Notes under the pieces: model-generated
Database searches by the model: none
What the model saw: only the letters and a program-made list of their open reading frames with translations
What the model was told of the DNA's origin: nothing
Part shown: one piece after another, positions 23,461 through 31,436 of the stretch
Position numbering within the stretch: the stretch's first letter is position 1
How the letters are laid out: every line of letters begins with the position of its first letter
Program-made: the position numbers and the translations under genes
Assembly (NCBI GenBank): GCA_035293965.1
Contig: DATGLW010000109.1
Coordinates: 1 to 36,701, forward strand
Origin: DATGLW01 sp035293965
GTDB lineage: Bacteria; Actinomycetota; Acidimicrobiia; Acidimicrobiales; RAAP-2
Reading direction: 5' to 3'
DNA length: 36,701 nucleotides

Positions 23461-24501
23461 TCAGCCGGCAGGGCAGATGACGACGTACCGCTTGGGCTCC
23501 TCGCCCTCGGAGCGGGTGGTCACGCCCTCGATGAGATTGATCGCGTCGTGCACGATCTTCCGATCTGCGGCCGACATCGGCTCCAATGCCCGTTCCGAGC
23601 CTGTCGACAGGACCTCCTCGGCGACCTGTTGGCTGAACCGCTCCAGGGCAGCCGCACGGCGCTCACGGTAGTGAGCGACGTCGACCAAGATTCGGTCCGT
23701 CTTGGTGGGGAAGCGGCGCTGGACGACTGTTCTCGTCACGTCCTGCAGCGCGGCCAGCGTCGCCCCGCGCGGTCCTACCAGGAGTCCCAGCTCCTCGCCG
23801 TCGGCTGCAACCTCGACGGTGTCCTCGTCGCGGATACGGGACGTCACCGTCGCCCGCAAGCCGTAGCGGTCCAGCAAGCCCTCGAGGAACTCGCGGGCAA
23901 CCTCCGCTTGCTCCTCCAGGCTCACGCCTTCAGCCATCACAGCCACCTCTCCCTCGGTTGCCGCACTCCCGACTCCCGGCTCCAGCCTGCTGGCCGGCTC
24001 CATGTCGTCGCTCCTCGTCGCCGTCGATGGCAAGGTCGCAGCCGCCCGCTCTGCACCTGCTGGCGCGGAGCGGCTCGTCGAGGCCTGCGCACCTCGGCGG
24101 CGGCGGCGTCTTCCCGAGCGGCTCCCGCCGCCCCCCGCGCGCGCTGGCTGATCTGCCGGGCCACGCTCGGGCTCGGCACCGGCCTCGACCCTGGTGCTCA
24201 CCCCGCCCTGCCCGGCCTCGGCACGTGGCCGGCGGGCGCTCCCCGCGGCAGACTCCCCCCTGCGGCTGCTGCTCCTTGCCGCCTCCCCACGCTGGCCCGG
24301 ACGGCGGGACCGCTTCGGACGGGGACTGGCAGGCCGGACCCTGGCGCGGACTCGAGCCTCACCCCGAACCCGTCCGAACAACCCTGTCTTCGGCTCTGAC
24401 AGCACGATCAACTCGGCGTCAGTCTCGGCGACCCCCAGCTGTTCGAGTGCCGCCTCCTTGGCCTCTTCGACCGTCCTTCCCGTGATCTCCACCCATTCCA
24501 C
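23461..24501 (-). CDS. jag: RNA-binding protein Jag/KhpB
   Basis: The product is 346 residues. The Jag_N domain spans 1-50 (EWVEITGRTVEEAKEAALEQ, GLFGRVRGEARV). A basic, disordered Arg/Ser/Gly linker covers about 55-185. A KH domain (about 205-275) has the loop GLLVGPRGATL at 239-249, and the R3H domain has RKIVHDAI at 314-321. Jag/KhpB binds RNA with KhpA and influences cell elongation and membrane-protein biogenesis. The GTG at 24501 lies 3 nt after the yidC stop, with GAGG upstream. The linker is longer and more basic than in most relatives. Confidence 0.95.
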   Translation of the reverse strand: MEWVEITGRTVEEAKEAALEQLGVAETDAELIVLSEPKTGLFGRVRGEARVRARVRPASPRPKRSRRPGQRGEAARSSSRRGESAAGSARRPRAEAGQGGVSTRVEAGAEPERGPADQPARAGGGGSRSGRRRRRRGAQASTSRSAPAGAERAAATLPSTATRSDDMEPASRLEPGVGSAATEGEVAVMAEGVSLEEQAEVAREFLEGLLDRYGLRATVTSRIRDEDTVEVAADGEELGLLVGPRGATLAALQDVTRTVVQRRFPTKTDRILVDVAHYRERRAAALERFSQQVAEEVLSTGSERALEPMSAADRKIVHDAINLIEGVTTRSEGEEPKRYVVICPAG

Positions 24502-24504
24502 GCC

Positions 24505-25686
24505 TCAACGTGCCCTTCTTGCTCGTTTGCTCTTGGACCGAGGGTGCGGCTTGCCGGTAGTACTACTAGTAGTACCGCCTCCGAGGGCTCCCTTCCGCCC
24601 GTTGCCCTTGCCGTTGGCCGGCCGGGCCGCGGCTCGGGTCTGGGTGCCGCCCGCCCTCGTTCGTGGCAAGGCCGGCTGTGGCCCCGCCTTTTCCCCACCC
24701 GGGGCGGTCCTACCCGTGCTGGGCTGGGCGGCCTCACGCTCGGCCTCCGCGCTCTCCGGGCCGCGCGCTCCCTCCTTGGGCTTGCCCCGGTCCTCGAGCA
24801 GGTGCGACGCCGCGGCGATGATCCCCTTGGGCCGTCCGGACGCACGTTGCCGAGGCGTGGGGCTACCCGGCAGCTGCACCATGCCAGTCCGGAAGAGCAC
24901 GTCCTGGGTGATGATCCTGATGATGGTGGAGACGATCATGTACAGGACGACCGCGGCCGGGATGAGGAAGTAGATGTAGGCGAAGATGATCGGCATCACC
25001 CGCTGCATGATCAGCATCTGGCGACCGGCCTGGGTGGCGGTGCTGTTGCGCCTGTTCATCTGTGCCATCTGCACGTACTGCAGGACCACCGCCAGCGCGA
25101 TGAGCACGAAGTAGGGGATGTAGCCGTACCACGTGGCGTGATGGGAGAATGGCCGGAGGGCCAGGTCCATCCCGAATGCGTGCATCTGCCCATGGCTCTG
25201 CACGAGGTCGTGGTACATCCGCGAGCTCGAGGGGATGTAGCGAGGCTGGACCACCACGTGACCATTCCGCGCCACCGTGTTCGCCAGGCCACGGATGACG
25301 TCGTAGAGCACGATCAGGAACGGCATTTGCAGGAACATCGGCAGGCAGCTCCCTGCCGGGTTGATGCCCCGCTCCCGGTAGAGCCGCATCAGCTCCTCGT
25401 TGAGCTGCTGGCGGTTCTCCGGGCCCCGGTACTTCTGCTGCAGCTTCTTGATCTCGGGCTGGATCTGCTGCATGGCGACCATCGACTTGGTGCTCTTCAC
25501 CGTCAGCGGCGTGAGCAGGGCCATGATCAGGATGGTGAGGAGGATGATGGCCACCGCGTAGTTCGGGATCACCGCGTAGATCGCGGCCAGCACGTACGCG
25601 ACCGCCACGAACACCGGGTGGAAGATCTGCCCGATCAGATGGAACAGGCTGTTCTCAGCGGCCGGCACCGCATGCAGGATGCTCAT
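24505..25686 (-). CDS. yidC: Membrane protein insertase YidC
   Basis: The product is 393 residues. It inserts and folds inner-membrane proteins alone or with SecYEG. The core has five membrane segments. The first (about 28-60) leads into LTPLTVKSTKSMVAMQQIQP and the cytoplasmic hairpin EIKKLQQKYRGPENRQQLNE, then GINPAGSCLPMFLQMPFLI. A 110-residue Lys/Arg/Gly/Pro-rich C-terminal tail follows, as in other YidC homologues that bind ribosomes. The ATG at 25686 overlaps the rnpA-yidD stop by 4 nt (ATGA). The tail codes a run of Thr and Ser from an AT-rich palindrome at 24560-24575. Confidence 0.96.
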   Translation of the reverse strand: MSILHAVPAAENSLFHLIGQIFHPVFVAVAYVLAAIYAVIPNYAVAIILLTILIMALLTPLTVKSTKSMVAMQQIQPEIKKLQQKYRGPENRQQLNEELMRLYRERGINPAGSCLPMFLQMPFLIVLYDVIRGLANTVARNGHVVVQPRYIPSSSRMYHDLVQSHGQMHAFGMDLALRPFSHHATWYGYIPYFVLIALAVVLQYVQMAQMNRRNSTATQAGRQMLIMQRVMPIIFAYIYFLIPAAVVLYMIVSTIIRIITQDVLFRTGMVQLPGSPTPRQRASGRPKGIIAAASHLLEDRGKPKEGARGPESAEAEREAAQPSTGRTAPGGEKAGPQPALPRTRAGGTQTRAAARPANGKGNGRKGALGGGTTSSTTGKPHPRSKSKRARRAR

Positions 25687-26501
25687 CGGGCTCCCCGGGG
25701 CGGGGTCGGCAGCGGCACGAGGTCCACCCCGTGGGGACCGAGCGGGCGGCACCGGAGCAGCCGCCGAACCGCCAGCCACGCGCCGCGCCACGCGCCGTGG
25801 AGCTCGACCGCCTCCGCCGCGTACGCCGAACAGCTGGGCCAGAACCGGCACGGCGAGGGGCGCCGGGCAGCAGACGCCTGGTAGGCATGGACGAGCACCA
25901 GCACCAGGCGGCCGCCCAGCCCGAGCCGGGTTCCAGCCGTCCCCACGGCCGTCCTCACGACGGCCGGCTCGCCAGCGACGGCGGGTGCACCCCCGGTCGT
26001 GGCGTGGTCATCGGTGGATGCCGCCCTCGCGCCGTCGCGAACGCCACCTTTGTGTCCCGCCGGGGGATGTGGCTCGGCAGGCTCCCCGGAGCCGCCTGCA
26101 CGAACCGTGCCCTCCGAGTCATCCGATTGGGCGCCACTCGCCAACCGCCGGTCGGCACGACCTGACGCCGCCCGCATCGCCTGTCCGACCAGTGCCACCA
26201 GATCCTGGTAGGGGAGGGACGCCACCTCGGGTGCGCCAGACACGAGGTACGCGCCCGGCGGCACCCCGGCGCTCACGTCGCGCACGGCTGCCCGCAGGCG
26301 ACGGCGGATGCGGTTGCGGGTGGCGGCCTTGCCGCATCGCTTGCCGACGGCGTAGGCAACTCGCAGGGCTCCCTCATGACGACCTGTGTCAGCAGGCACC
26401 ACGGTCACCCGGACCGGGCCGCGCACCGCGACTCCGGCGGCACCCTGAAGGGCCCGGAACGTCGAGCGCTCGCTGATCCGTTCGACGACCGGTGGGGTCA
26501 C
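25683..26501 (-). CDS. RnpA-YidD fusion: RNase P protein and membrane insertion efficiency factor in one frame
   Basis: One uninterrupted frame of 272 residues holds two proteins that are normally separate neighbours. Residues 1 to about 117 are RnpA, the protein subunit of RNase P that helps mature tRNA 5' ends (VAYAVGKRCGKAATRNRIRR, with the RNR motif at 62-68). Residues about 118-193 are a disordered linker. Residues about 194-272 are YidD (HAYQASAARRPSPCRFWPSC, then RRLLRCRPLGPHGVDLVP), a small membrane-associated factor that aids YidC. The GTG at 26501 starts 6 nt after the rpmH stop. An internal GTG at 25946, preceded by AGGA, could also give a separate 87-residue YidD. The stop overlaps yidC by 4 nt. 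Confidence 0.9.
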   Translation of the reverse strand: MTPPVVERISERSTFRALQGAAGVAVRGPVRVTVVPADTGRHEGALRVAYAVGKRCGKAATRNRIRRRLRAAVRDVSAGVPPGAYLVSGAPEVASLPYQDLVALVGQAMRAASGRADRRLASGAQSDDSEGTVRAGGSGEPAEPHPPAGHKGGVRDGARAASTDDHATTGGAPAVAGEPAVVRTAVGTAGTRLGLGGRLVLVLVHAYQASAARRPSPCRFWPSCSAYAAEAVELHGAWRGAWLAVRRLLRCRPLGPHGVDLVPLPTPPRGAR

Positions 26502-26507
26502 CGGACG

Positions 26508-26642
26508 TCAGACGGTCAGCCGGTGCCGGCCCTTGAGCCGCCTGGCTCGAAGGATGGCCCGGCCTGCCCTGGTGGACATGCGTCGCCTGAACCCGTGGGT
26601 CTTCGCCCGCTTGCGGGTGTTCGGTTGGTACGTTCGTTTCAC
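26508..26642 (-). CDS. rpmH: 50S ribosomal protein bL34
   Basis: The product is 44 residues: a GTG-initiated KRTYQPNTRKRAKTHGFRRR, then MSTRAGRAILRARRLKGRHR and LTV. This is the full conserved bL34 sequence, an rRNA-binding protein of the large subunit. An AAAGG site precedes the GTG at 26642. It opens the rpmH-rnpA/yidD-yidC-jag-rsmG cluster, divergent from dnaA, as in nearly all bacteria. Confidence 0.96.
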   Translation of the reverse strand: MKRTYQPNTRKRAKTHGFRRRMSTRAGRAILRARRLKGRHRLTV

Positions 26643-26752
26643 GTCGATCTGCCTTTCGCCGCCAGGAAGGATCCGGGTGGCGGCGGCCCGGCGCGACCCG
26701 CCTACCCCGAACCGGGGGAGCTACGGCGCCGGACGTAGAAGTGCCGGTCCCA

Positions 26753-26758
26753 ATGCTA
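26753..26758 (-). promoter_or_regulatory. Putative -10 element for rpmH
   Basis: On the minus strand this reads TAGCAT, the same hexamer found upstream of rpsF. Transcription would start about 105 nt before the rpmH GTG. The -35 region is not well conserved. Confidence 0.4.
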
Positions 26759-26802
26759 GGCGAGATCCCGGCGTCCCACTAGTCGAGGCGACCGTTCCGG
26801 TG

Positions 26803-26864
26803 TACCGTCGGGCCTTTCGCGGCGAGGCACCGTGCTCCACACCTGTGGATCACGTTGTGGACAA
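26803..26864 (+). promoter_or_regulatory. dnaA promoter and left oriC DnaA boxes
   Basis: An extended -10 TGTACCGT (TACCGT at 26803-26808) lies upstream of dnaA. Downstream are three DnaA-box-like sites: TGCTCCACA (26833-26841), TGTGGATCA (26844-26852) and TGTGGACAA (26856-26864). The last two are reverse-strand boxes spaced 12 bp apart. The sites fall in the dnaA leader, so DnaA may repress its own gene as well as act at the origin. Confidence 0.55.
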
Positions 26865-26892
26865 GTGACGGGGTGGGTTTGCGGAGGGCCAG

Positions 26893-28287
26893 GTGATCGA
26901 GACCAGCGGGCTGTGGAAACGCTGCGCGGCATCGGTGCGTGAGCAGGTCTCGGAGGCCACGTGGCAGATGTGGCTGGCGGCAATCGAGCCCCTCTCCTTC
27001 GACGAGGAGACGCTCCTGCTCGGGACGCCCAACACGGTCGTGAAGGACCGCGTCGAGACACGCTTCCTCCCCCTGATCGAGGCCACGCTGGCCAACGAGC
27101 TCGGCCGGCCGGTACGTGCCCGGCTGCAGGTCGTCGAACGAGACGAGCCCGCCGCCCGCCAGGTCCTGACCCCTTCTGAGCTGATCGGTCCGGATCCGGG
27201 GTTGCGCGCTCGGCCCTCCGAGGCGGCCCGGAGTCCCGTCGGCCCTCGCGACACAGCAGCCGTCTCGCTCGATCCACGGTTCACCTTCGACACCTTCGTA
27301 GCCGCATCCTCCAACCGTCTGGCCCACGCGGCAGCCCAGGCCGTCGCCGAGACCCCGGGGCGCTCGTACAACCCCCTGTTCGTCTACGGGGATTCCGGGC
27401 TCGGCAAGACCCACCTCCTGCACGCCATCGGGAACTACGTGCAGGAGAACTTCTCGCAACGCCGGGTGCTCTACGTCACCACGGAGACCTTCATGAACGA
27501 CTTCGTCGACAGCCTGCGCATGTCCACGACGATCGCCTTCAAGCGGCGCTACCGGGACTGCGACGTCCTGCTGATCGACGACGTCCAGTTCATGGAGAAC
27601 AAAGAAGGCCTGCAAGAGGAGTTCTTCCATACCTACAACGATCTGCACAGTGCCGGCAAGCAGATCGTGCTCACCTCCGACCGGCCGCCCAAGTCGATCG
27701 AGACCCTCGAAGACCGCCTCCGCAGCCGCTTCCTCTCCGGCCTCATCACAGAGATCGACCCCCCCGACCTGGAGACCCGCCTAGCGATCCTGCGCTCCAA
27801 GTCTGAAGCCGACGCCATCCAGGTCCCCGACGAGGTGCTCGACTTCATCGCCACCCACGTCACGAACAACATCCGCGAGCTCGAAGGTGCTCTCATCCGT
27901 GTCAGCGCCTTCGCCAGCCTCAGCCGCGAGCCGATCTCCCTCGAGCTGGCCGAGCGGGTGCTGTCCGACATCGTGTCCACGACCGAGCCGCGCCGCATCA
28001 CGCCCCAGATGATCCTCGACGCCACCGCCCACGCCTACGGCTTCAGCGTCGAATCGCTCTGCGGCCCCAGCCGCACGCGCCCACTCGTCACCGCCCGCCA
28101 GGTCGCCATGTACCTGGTCCGGAACCTGACCGACTACAGCTACCCTGCCATCGCCCGGGTCTTCGGAGGACGAGACCACACCACCGTCATCCACGCGGTC
28201 GAAAAGATCAGCACCCAGATGCGCGAGCGCCGGCAGATCTACGAGCAGGTCACCGACCTGATCCACCAGGTCCGCTCCGGCACGTGA
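26893..28287 (+). CDS. dnaA: Chromosomal replication initiator DnaA
   Basis: The product is 464 residues. DnaA binds origin boxes and melts DNA to start replication. Domain I spans about 1-80 (LWKRCAASVREQVSEATWQM) and domain II is a short variable linker (about 85-125). The AAA+ domain III has Walker A GDSGLGKT at 166-173 and Walker B LLIDDVQF at 226-233. Domain IV carries the DNA-binding signature FGGRDHTTVIHA at 424-435. Domain II is short compared with mycobacteria and streptomycetes. The GTG at 26893 follows GGAGGGCC. DnaA boxes flank the gene on both sides. Confidence 0.98.
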   Translation: MIETSGLWKRCAASVREQVSEATWQMWLAAIEPLSFDEETLLLGTPNTVVKDRVETRFLPLIEATLANELGRPVRARLQVVERDEPAARQVLTPSELIGPDPGLRARPSEAARSPVGPRDTAAVSLDPRFTFDTFVAASSNRLAHAAAQAVAETPGRSYNPLFVYGDSGLGKTHLLHAIGNYVQENFSQRRVLYVTTETFMNDFVDSLRMSTTIAFKRRYRDCDVLLIDDVQFMENKEGLQEEFFHTYNDLHSAGKQIVLTSDRPPKSIETLEDRLRSRFLSGLITEIDPPDLETRLAILRSKSEADAIQVPDEVLDFIATHVTNNIRELEGALIRVSAFASLSREPISLELAERVLSDIVSTTEPRRITPQMILDATAHAYGFSVESLCGPSRTRPLVTARQVAMYLVRNLTDYSYPAIARVFGGRDHTTVIHAVEKISTQMRERRQIYEQVTDLIHQVRSGT

Positions 28288-28615
28288 GCCCTCACCGGAA
28301 GGCCGGCGCCACCCTGCGCCCCGGCCCGGCACACCCAACCCCGGCCCGGCCCCACTCGCTCCGGCGCGCCCCGGGCCACTGTGGGAAACCACCTGCAGCC
28401 TTGTGGACCATCGGGGCCGGGCGGAGGACATCCCGCCCGGCGCCTCGGAGCTCGCCCACCGTCATCCCCCGGCCGCCCACGGCCCCGATCCTCCCTGGCC
28501 AGGGGAAACCGTACTCCCTCCACAATTCACAGGTCCTATTACCACTATCTGGAGAACCTATTCTTCTCGTCGAAGCCGCCCTGTGGCCGGCCGGCGCCCG
28601 AAAGGACGGTCCAAC
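28288..28615 (+). other. Right oriC segment between dnaA and dnaN
   Basis: This 328-nt gene-free stretch holds DnaA-box-like sites TGTGGGAAA (28380-28388) and TGTGGACCA (28402-28410) and the weaker forward site CCCTCCACA (28516-28524). Positions 28521-28566 are the most AT-rich run in the region and could be the unwinding element. A -10-like TATTCT at 28559-28564 probably serves dnaN, giving a leader of about 45 nt. Matches to the TTATCCACA consensus are imperfect, so the origin call rests largely on gene context. Confidence 0.6.
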
Positions 28616-29722
28616 GTGAAGTTCCGTTCGGAACGCGACTCCTTGGTCGAGGTCCTGGCGACGGCCGGGCGCGCGGTCGGTACCCGAACAGCGTCGTCCG
28701 CCGTCCTCTCGGGAGTCCTGCTCGTGTCCGAGGGGAACCGCCTGACCGCGACCGGTACCGACCTGGACCTCACGATCCGAGCCAAGCTCGAGGTGATCGG
28801 CATCGAGGACGGCGCCTGCGTCGTGCCCGCGCGGCTCATGACGGACGTGGTGCGCTCCCTCGAGCCTGGAGCCGTCACGGTGGACGCGGCAGACGACCGG
28901 GTGGAGATCTCCGCCGCCCGCTCCCGGTTCGGTCTCAGGACCTTGCCCGTCGTGGAGTTCCCGGCTGTGTCGCAACCCGCGGGTGACGTCATCGACATCG
29001 ACGGCCGGACGCTGGTCGAGGGTTTGCGTCAGGTGGTGCGCGCGGCGTCCAGCGACGACGCGCGGCCGCTGCTCACCGCGGTGCTGTTCACGACCGAGAA
29101 GGGCTCGGTTCGGCTCGTGGCGACGGACTCCTACCGCTTGGCGCTGCGCGATCTGGTGGGCACCGCCAGCCTGGCGGGGGAGATGGACGTGCTCGTTCCC
29201 GCCCGAGCGCTGGCCGAGCTGCAGCGCCTCCCGGCTGTGGCCGGTGGGGACGGCAAGGTCTCGGTCGCCACCAGTCCGAGCGAGATCTCCTTCTCGTTGG
29301 GAGCCGTCCGGATCAGCACCCGGCTCCTCGAAGGCACCTATCCGGATTACCGCCAGCTGATCCCGGACCAGTACCCGAACCGCCTCCATGTGGGCAAGGA
29401 ATCCCTCCTGGCCGCGCTCCGCCGCGTGCGCCTGCTCGTGCGTGACAACACGACGCCGGTTCGCCTGTCCATGCGGTCCGGGGGGGTCGACCTGTCGGTG
29501 GTGTCCCAGGAGGTCGGTGACGCGAACGAGAGCGTCGACGGTGACTTCAGCGGCGAGGACATCGTGATCGCGTTCAACCCGTCGTACCTCATCGATGGCG
29601 TGGACGCCGTGCTGGGCGACGAGGTGCTCATCGAGACCGCCGACCCCACCCGGCCTGCGACGGTCCGCGATGCCACGGAGGACGACTACCAGTACCTGCT
29701 CATGCCGGTACGTGTCTCGTGA
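28616..29722 (+). CDS. dnaN: DNA polymerase III sliding clamp (beta subunit)
   Basis: The product is 368 residues with three clamp domains. The start VKFRSERDSLVEVLATAGRA is preceded by AAAGGA. Conserved blocks include GVLLVSEGNRLTATGTDLDL, GTASLAGEMDVLVPARALAEL, the Tyr-containing EGTYPDYRQLIPD and the C-terminal YLLMPVRVS, which lines the peptide-binding pocket. The dimeric ring tethers DNA polymerase III. recF begins 3 nt downstream, consistent with a dnaN-recF-dciA unit. Confidence 0.98.
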   Translation: MKFRSERDSLVEVLATAGRAVGTRTASSAVLSGVLLVSEGNRLTATGTDLDLTIRAKLEVIGIEDGACVVPARLMTDVVRSLEPGAVTVDAADDRVEISAARSRFGLRTLPVVEFPAVSQPAGDVIDIDGRTLVEGLRQVVRAASSDDARPLLTAVLFTTEKGSVRLVATDSYRLALRDLVGTASLAGEMDVLVPARALAELQRLPAVAGGDGKVSVATSPSEISFSLGAVRISTRLLEGTYPDYRQLIPDQYPNRLHVGKESLLAALRRVRLLVRDNTTPVRLSMRSGGVDLSVVSQEVGDANESVDGDFSGEDIVIAFNPSYLIDGVDAVLGDEVLIETADPTRPATVRDATEDDYQYLLMPVRVS

Positions 29723-29725
29723 CCT

Positions 29726-30970
29726 GTGGACCAAGCAGCATCTCGGCACGGTCCCGTGCCCGGTGAGGCTCCGCGAGCGGCTGCGCCGGTCAGCCTCCGC
29801 CGATTGACGCTGACCGATTTCCGCTGTTTCCAGCATGCCGTCCTCGAGCCCGATCCCCTTGGCGCAACCGTCGTGACCGGTCCCAACGGCAGTGGCAAGA
29901 CGAGCCTCCTCGAGGCCGTTGCCTACCTCGGGCTCCTCCGCTCTTTTCGAGGCGCACCCCGGGAAGCCCTGGTGCGCAGTGGGTGTGCTCGGGCCGTGAT
30001 CCGGGCCGAGCTCGACGACGACGGGTCCCCGGTGCTGGTCGAAGCCGAGCTCGTGCCAGCCGGGCGCTCGCGGGCCCAGGTGAACCGGCAGCCCGTCCGC
30101 TCGCGCCGCGAGCTCGCCCAGGCCGTGCCCCTCACCATCTTCAGCCCAGAGGACCTGGGTGTGGTGCAAGGCGGCCCGGCCCGGCGCCGCGAGCTGCTCG
30201 ACGACGCGCTGCGGGTCCTCGATGCCCGCCGGGCAGCGGACCTCGATGAGCTCGATCGCGTGCTGCGCCAGCGCGCGGCGGTCCTGCGCCAAGCAGGGGG
30301 GAGGCTCTCGGCAGTGGTGGCCGACACGCTGGCGGTGTGGGACGAGCGCCTCGCTGCGTTGACCGACGAGGTGACCGCGGCGCGCGCCAGCCTTGTCGCC
30401 GCGCTGGAACCCCTCGTCGACCAGGCTTACCGGGCACTCGCGGCAGGTGAGGACGGAGCGGGAACCCCAGGTGCTCCGGCGAACGGCGGCGGAGCAACAG
30501 CGCCCGTGATCCCGACCGACCCGCGGCGCTCGCCGGCGACCTCGCTCGCCTACCGCCGCTCATGGGATGGGGACTTCCGTCACGCTCTGGCGGCCGCCAG
30601 GGCCGACGACCTCCGGCGGGCGACCACAACCGTCGGTCCCCACCGTGACGACCTCCTGGTCTGCCTCGAGGGGCGTGATGCTCGCTTCGAGGCTTCCCAA
30701 GGGGAGCAGCGATGCCTGGCCCTGGCCCTCCGCCTGGGCGTGGACGGGCTCGTGCGCCGACGCTCCGGGCGGGTGCCGATCCTCCTGCTCGACGACGTGT
30801 TCTCCGAGCTCGACGACGCCCGGAGCATGGCGCTCGTGCGCCAGCTGCCCGAGGGCCAGGCCCTCGTGACCACGGCCACAGGCGCACCGGGCGGCGCCCG
30901 GGCCGCACGCATCGTCGACGTGCGCGACGTCGGTGCTCGTAGGTCCTGCGGACCTGGGGGACGTCGATGA
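29726..30970 (+). CDS. recF: DNA replication and repair protein RecF
   Basis: The product is 414 residues. RecF is an SMC-like ATPase that helps load RecA at gaps. The family start LRRLTLTDFRCFQHAVLEP follows an N-terminal extension of about 23 residues. Walker A GPNGSGKTS is at 52-60, the ABC signature SQGEQR at 324-329 and Walker B ILLLDDVFSELD at 352-363. Residues about 240-270 are a Gly/Ala/Pro-rich insertion. The frame starts at GTG 29726, 3 nt after dnaN; a GTG at 29756 is an alternative. The region around 29725 also reads TGTGGACCA, a DnaA-box-like sequence identical to one in oriC. The stop overlaps the next gene by 4 nt. Confidence 0.95.
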   Translation: MDQAASRHGPVPGEAPRAAAPVSLRRLTLTDFRCFQHAVLEPDPLGATVVTGPNGSGKTSLLEAVAYLGLLRSFRGAPREALVRSGCARAVIRAELDDDGSPVLVEAELVPAGRSRAQVNRQPVRSRRELAQAVPLTIFSPEDLGVVQGGPARRRELLDDALRVLDARRAADLDELDRVLRQRAAVLRQAGGRLSAVVADTLAVWDERLAALTDEVTAARASLVAALEPLVDQAYRALAAGEDGAGTPGAPANGGGATAPVIPTDPRRSPATSLAYRRSWDGDFRHALAAARADDLRRATTTVGPHRDDLLVCLEGRDARFEASQGEQRCLALALRLGVDGLVRRRSGRVPILLLDDVFSELDDARSMALVRQLPEGQALVTTATGAPGGARAARIVDVRDVGARRSCGPGGRR

Positions 30971-31296
30971 CCCGGGCGAGGCCCCGGCGTCCGCCAGGCT
31001 CCGGTTCCGGGCCCCACCGTCTCGGCGAATCGATCGGCGAGGTCGTCGACGGCCTCGGCGGGCCGGCTGCGGCGGCATCGCTGGCGGTGTTCCGTCGCTG
31101 GGAGGAGGTCGTCGGCCCGGACGTCGCGGCCCACGTGCGCCCCGTACGGGTCACCGGTACGGCGCTGGTCGTCGCAGCCGACCATCCCGCCTGGGCCACC
31201 CAGGTCCGCGTGCTTGCGGGAGCGCTGCTGGCCCGGATCGAGCAGCTCGGGGTCAGCGCGCCCGACCGGATCGAGGTGGTGGTGCAGCGCCCGTGA
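30967..31296 (+). CDS. DUF721 / DciA family protein, probable helicase-loading factor
   Basis: The product is 109 residues. The DUF721 block spans about 20-105: ESIGEVVDGLGGPAAAASLA, FRRWEEVVGPDVAAHVRPVR, ALVVAADHPAWATQVRVLAG and LLARIEQLG. DciA proteins load the replicative helicase in bacteria that lack DnaC or DnaI. No dnaC-like gene is in this window, and dnaB lies at its left end. The ATG at 30967 overlaps the recF stop (ATGA). The recF-dciA-gyrB arrangement is standard for actinobacteria. Confidence 0.9.
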   Translation: MTRARPRRPPGSGSGPHRLGESIGEVVDGLGGPAAAASLAVFRRWEEVVGPDVAAHVRPVRVTGTALVVAADHPAWATQVRVLAGALLARIEQLGVSAPDRIEVVVQRP

Positions 31297-31322
31297 TCGT
31301 CGGGCAAAGCGACGTGAGCGGG

Positions 31323-31328
31323 TAGAAT
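31323..31328 (+). promoter_or_regulatory. Putative -10 element for gyrB
   Basis: TAGAAT at 31323-31328 is a strong -10 match standing out in GC-rich DNA. Transcription would start near 31335 and give a leader of about 100 nt. No convincing -35 is visible at 16-18 nt. Confidence 0.5.
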
Positions 31329-31436
31329 GGGGCGTCCGCAGCGGAACCGTGCCCTTCTCGCGGCGCGCCTGCTGCGCACAGAGGGCGACCGGAGGCACCA
31401 AGGGCGCGCCCGTGGAAACGACCGGGGAGAGGCAGG

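Noticed and set aside
25125..25142. CCACGTGG cores resembling parS at about 25131, 26960 and 36235
   Set aside because: They lack the GTT/AAC arms and lie inside coding sequence; E-box-like hexamers arise by chance.
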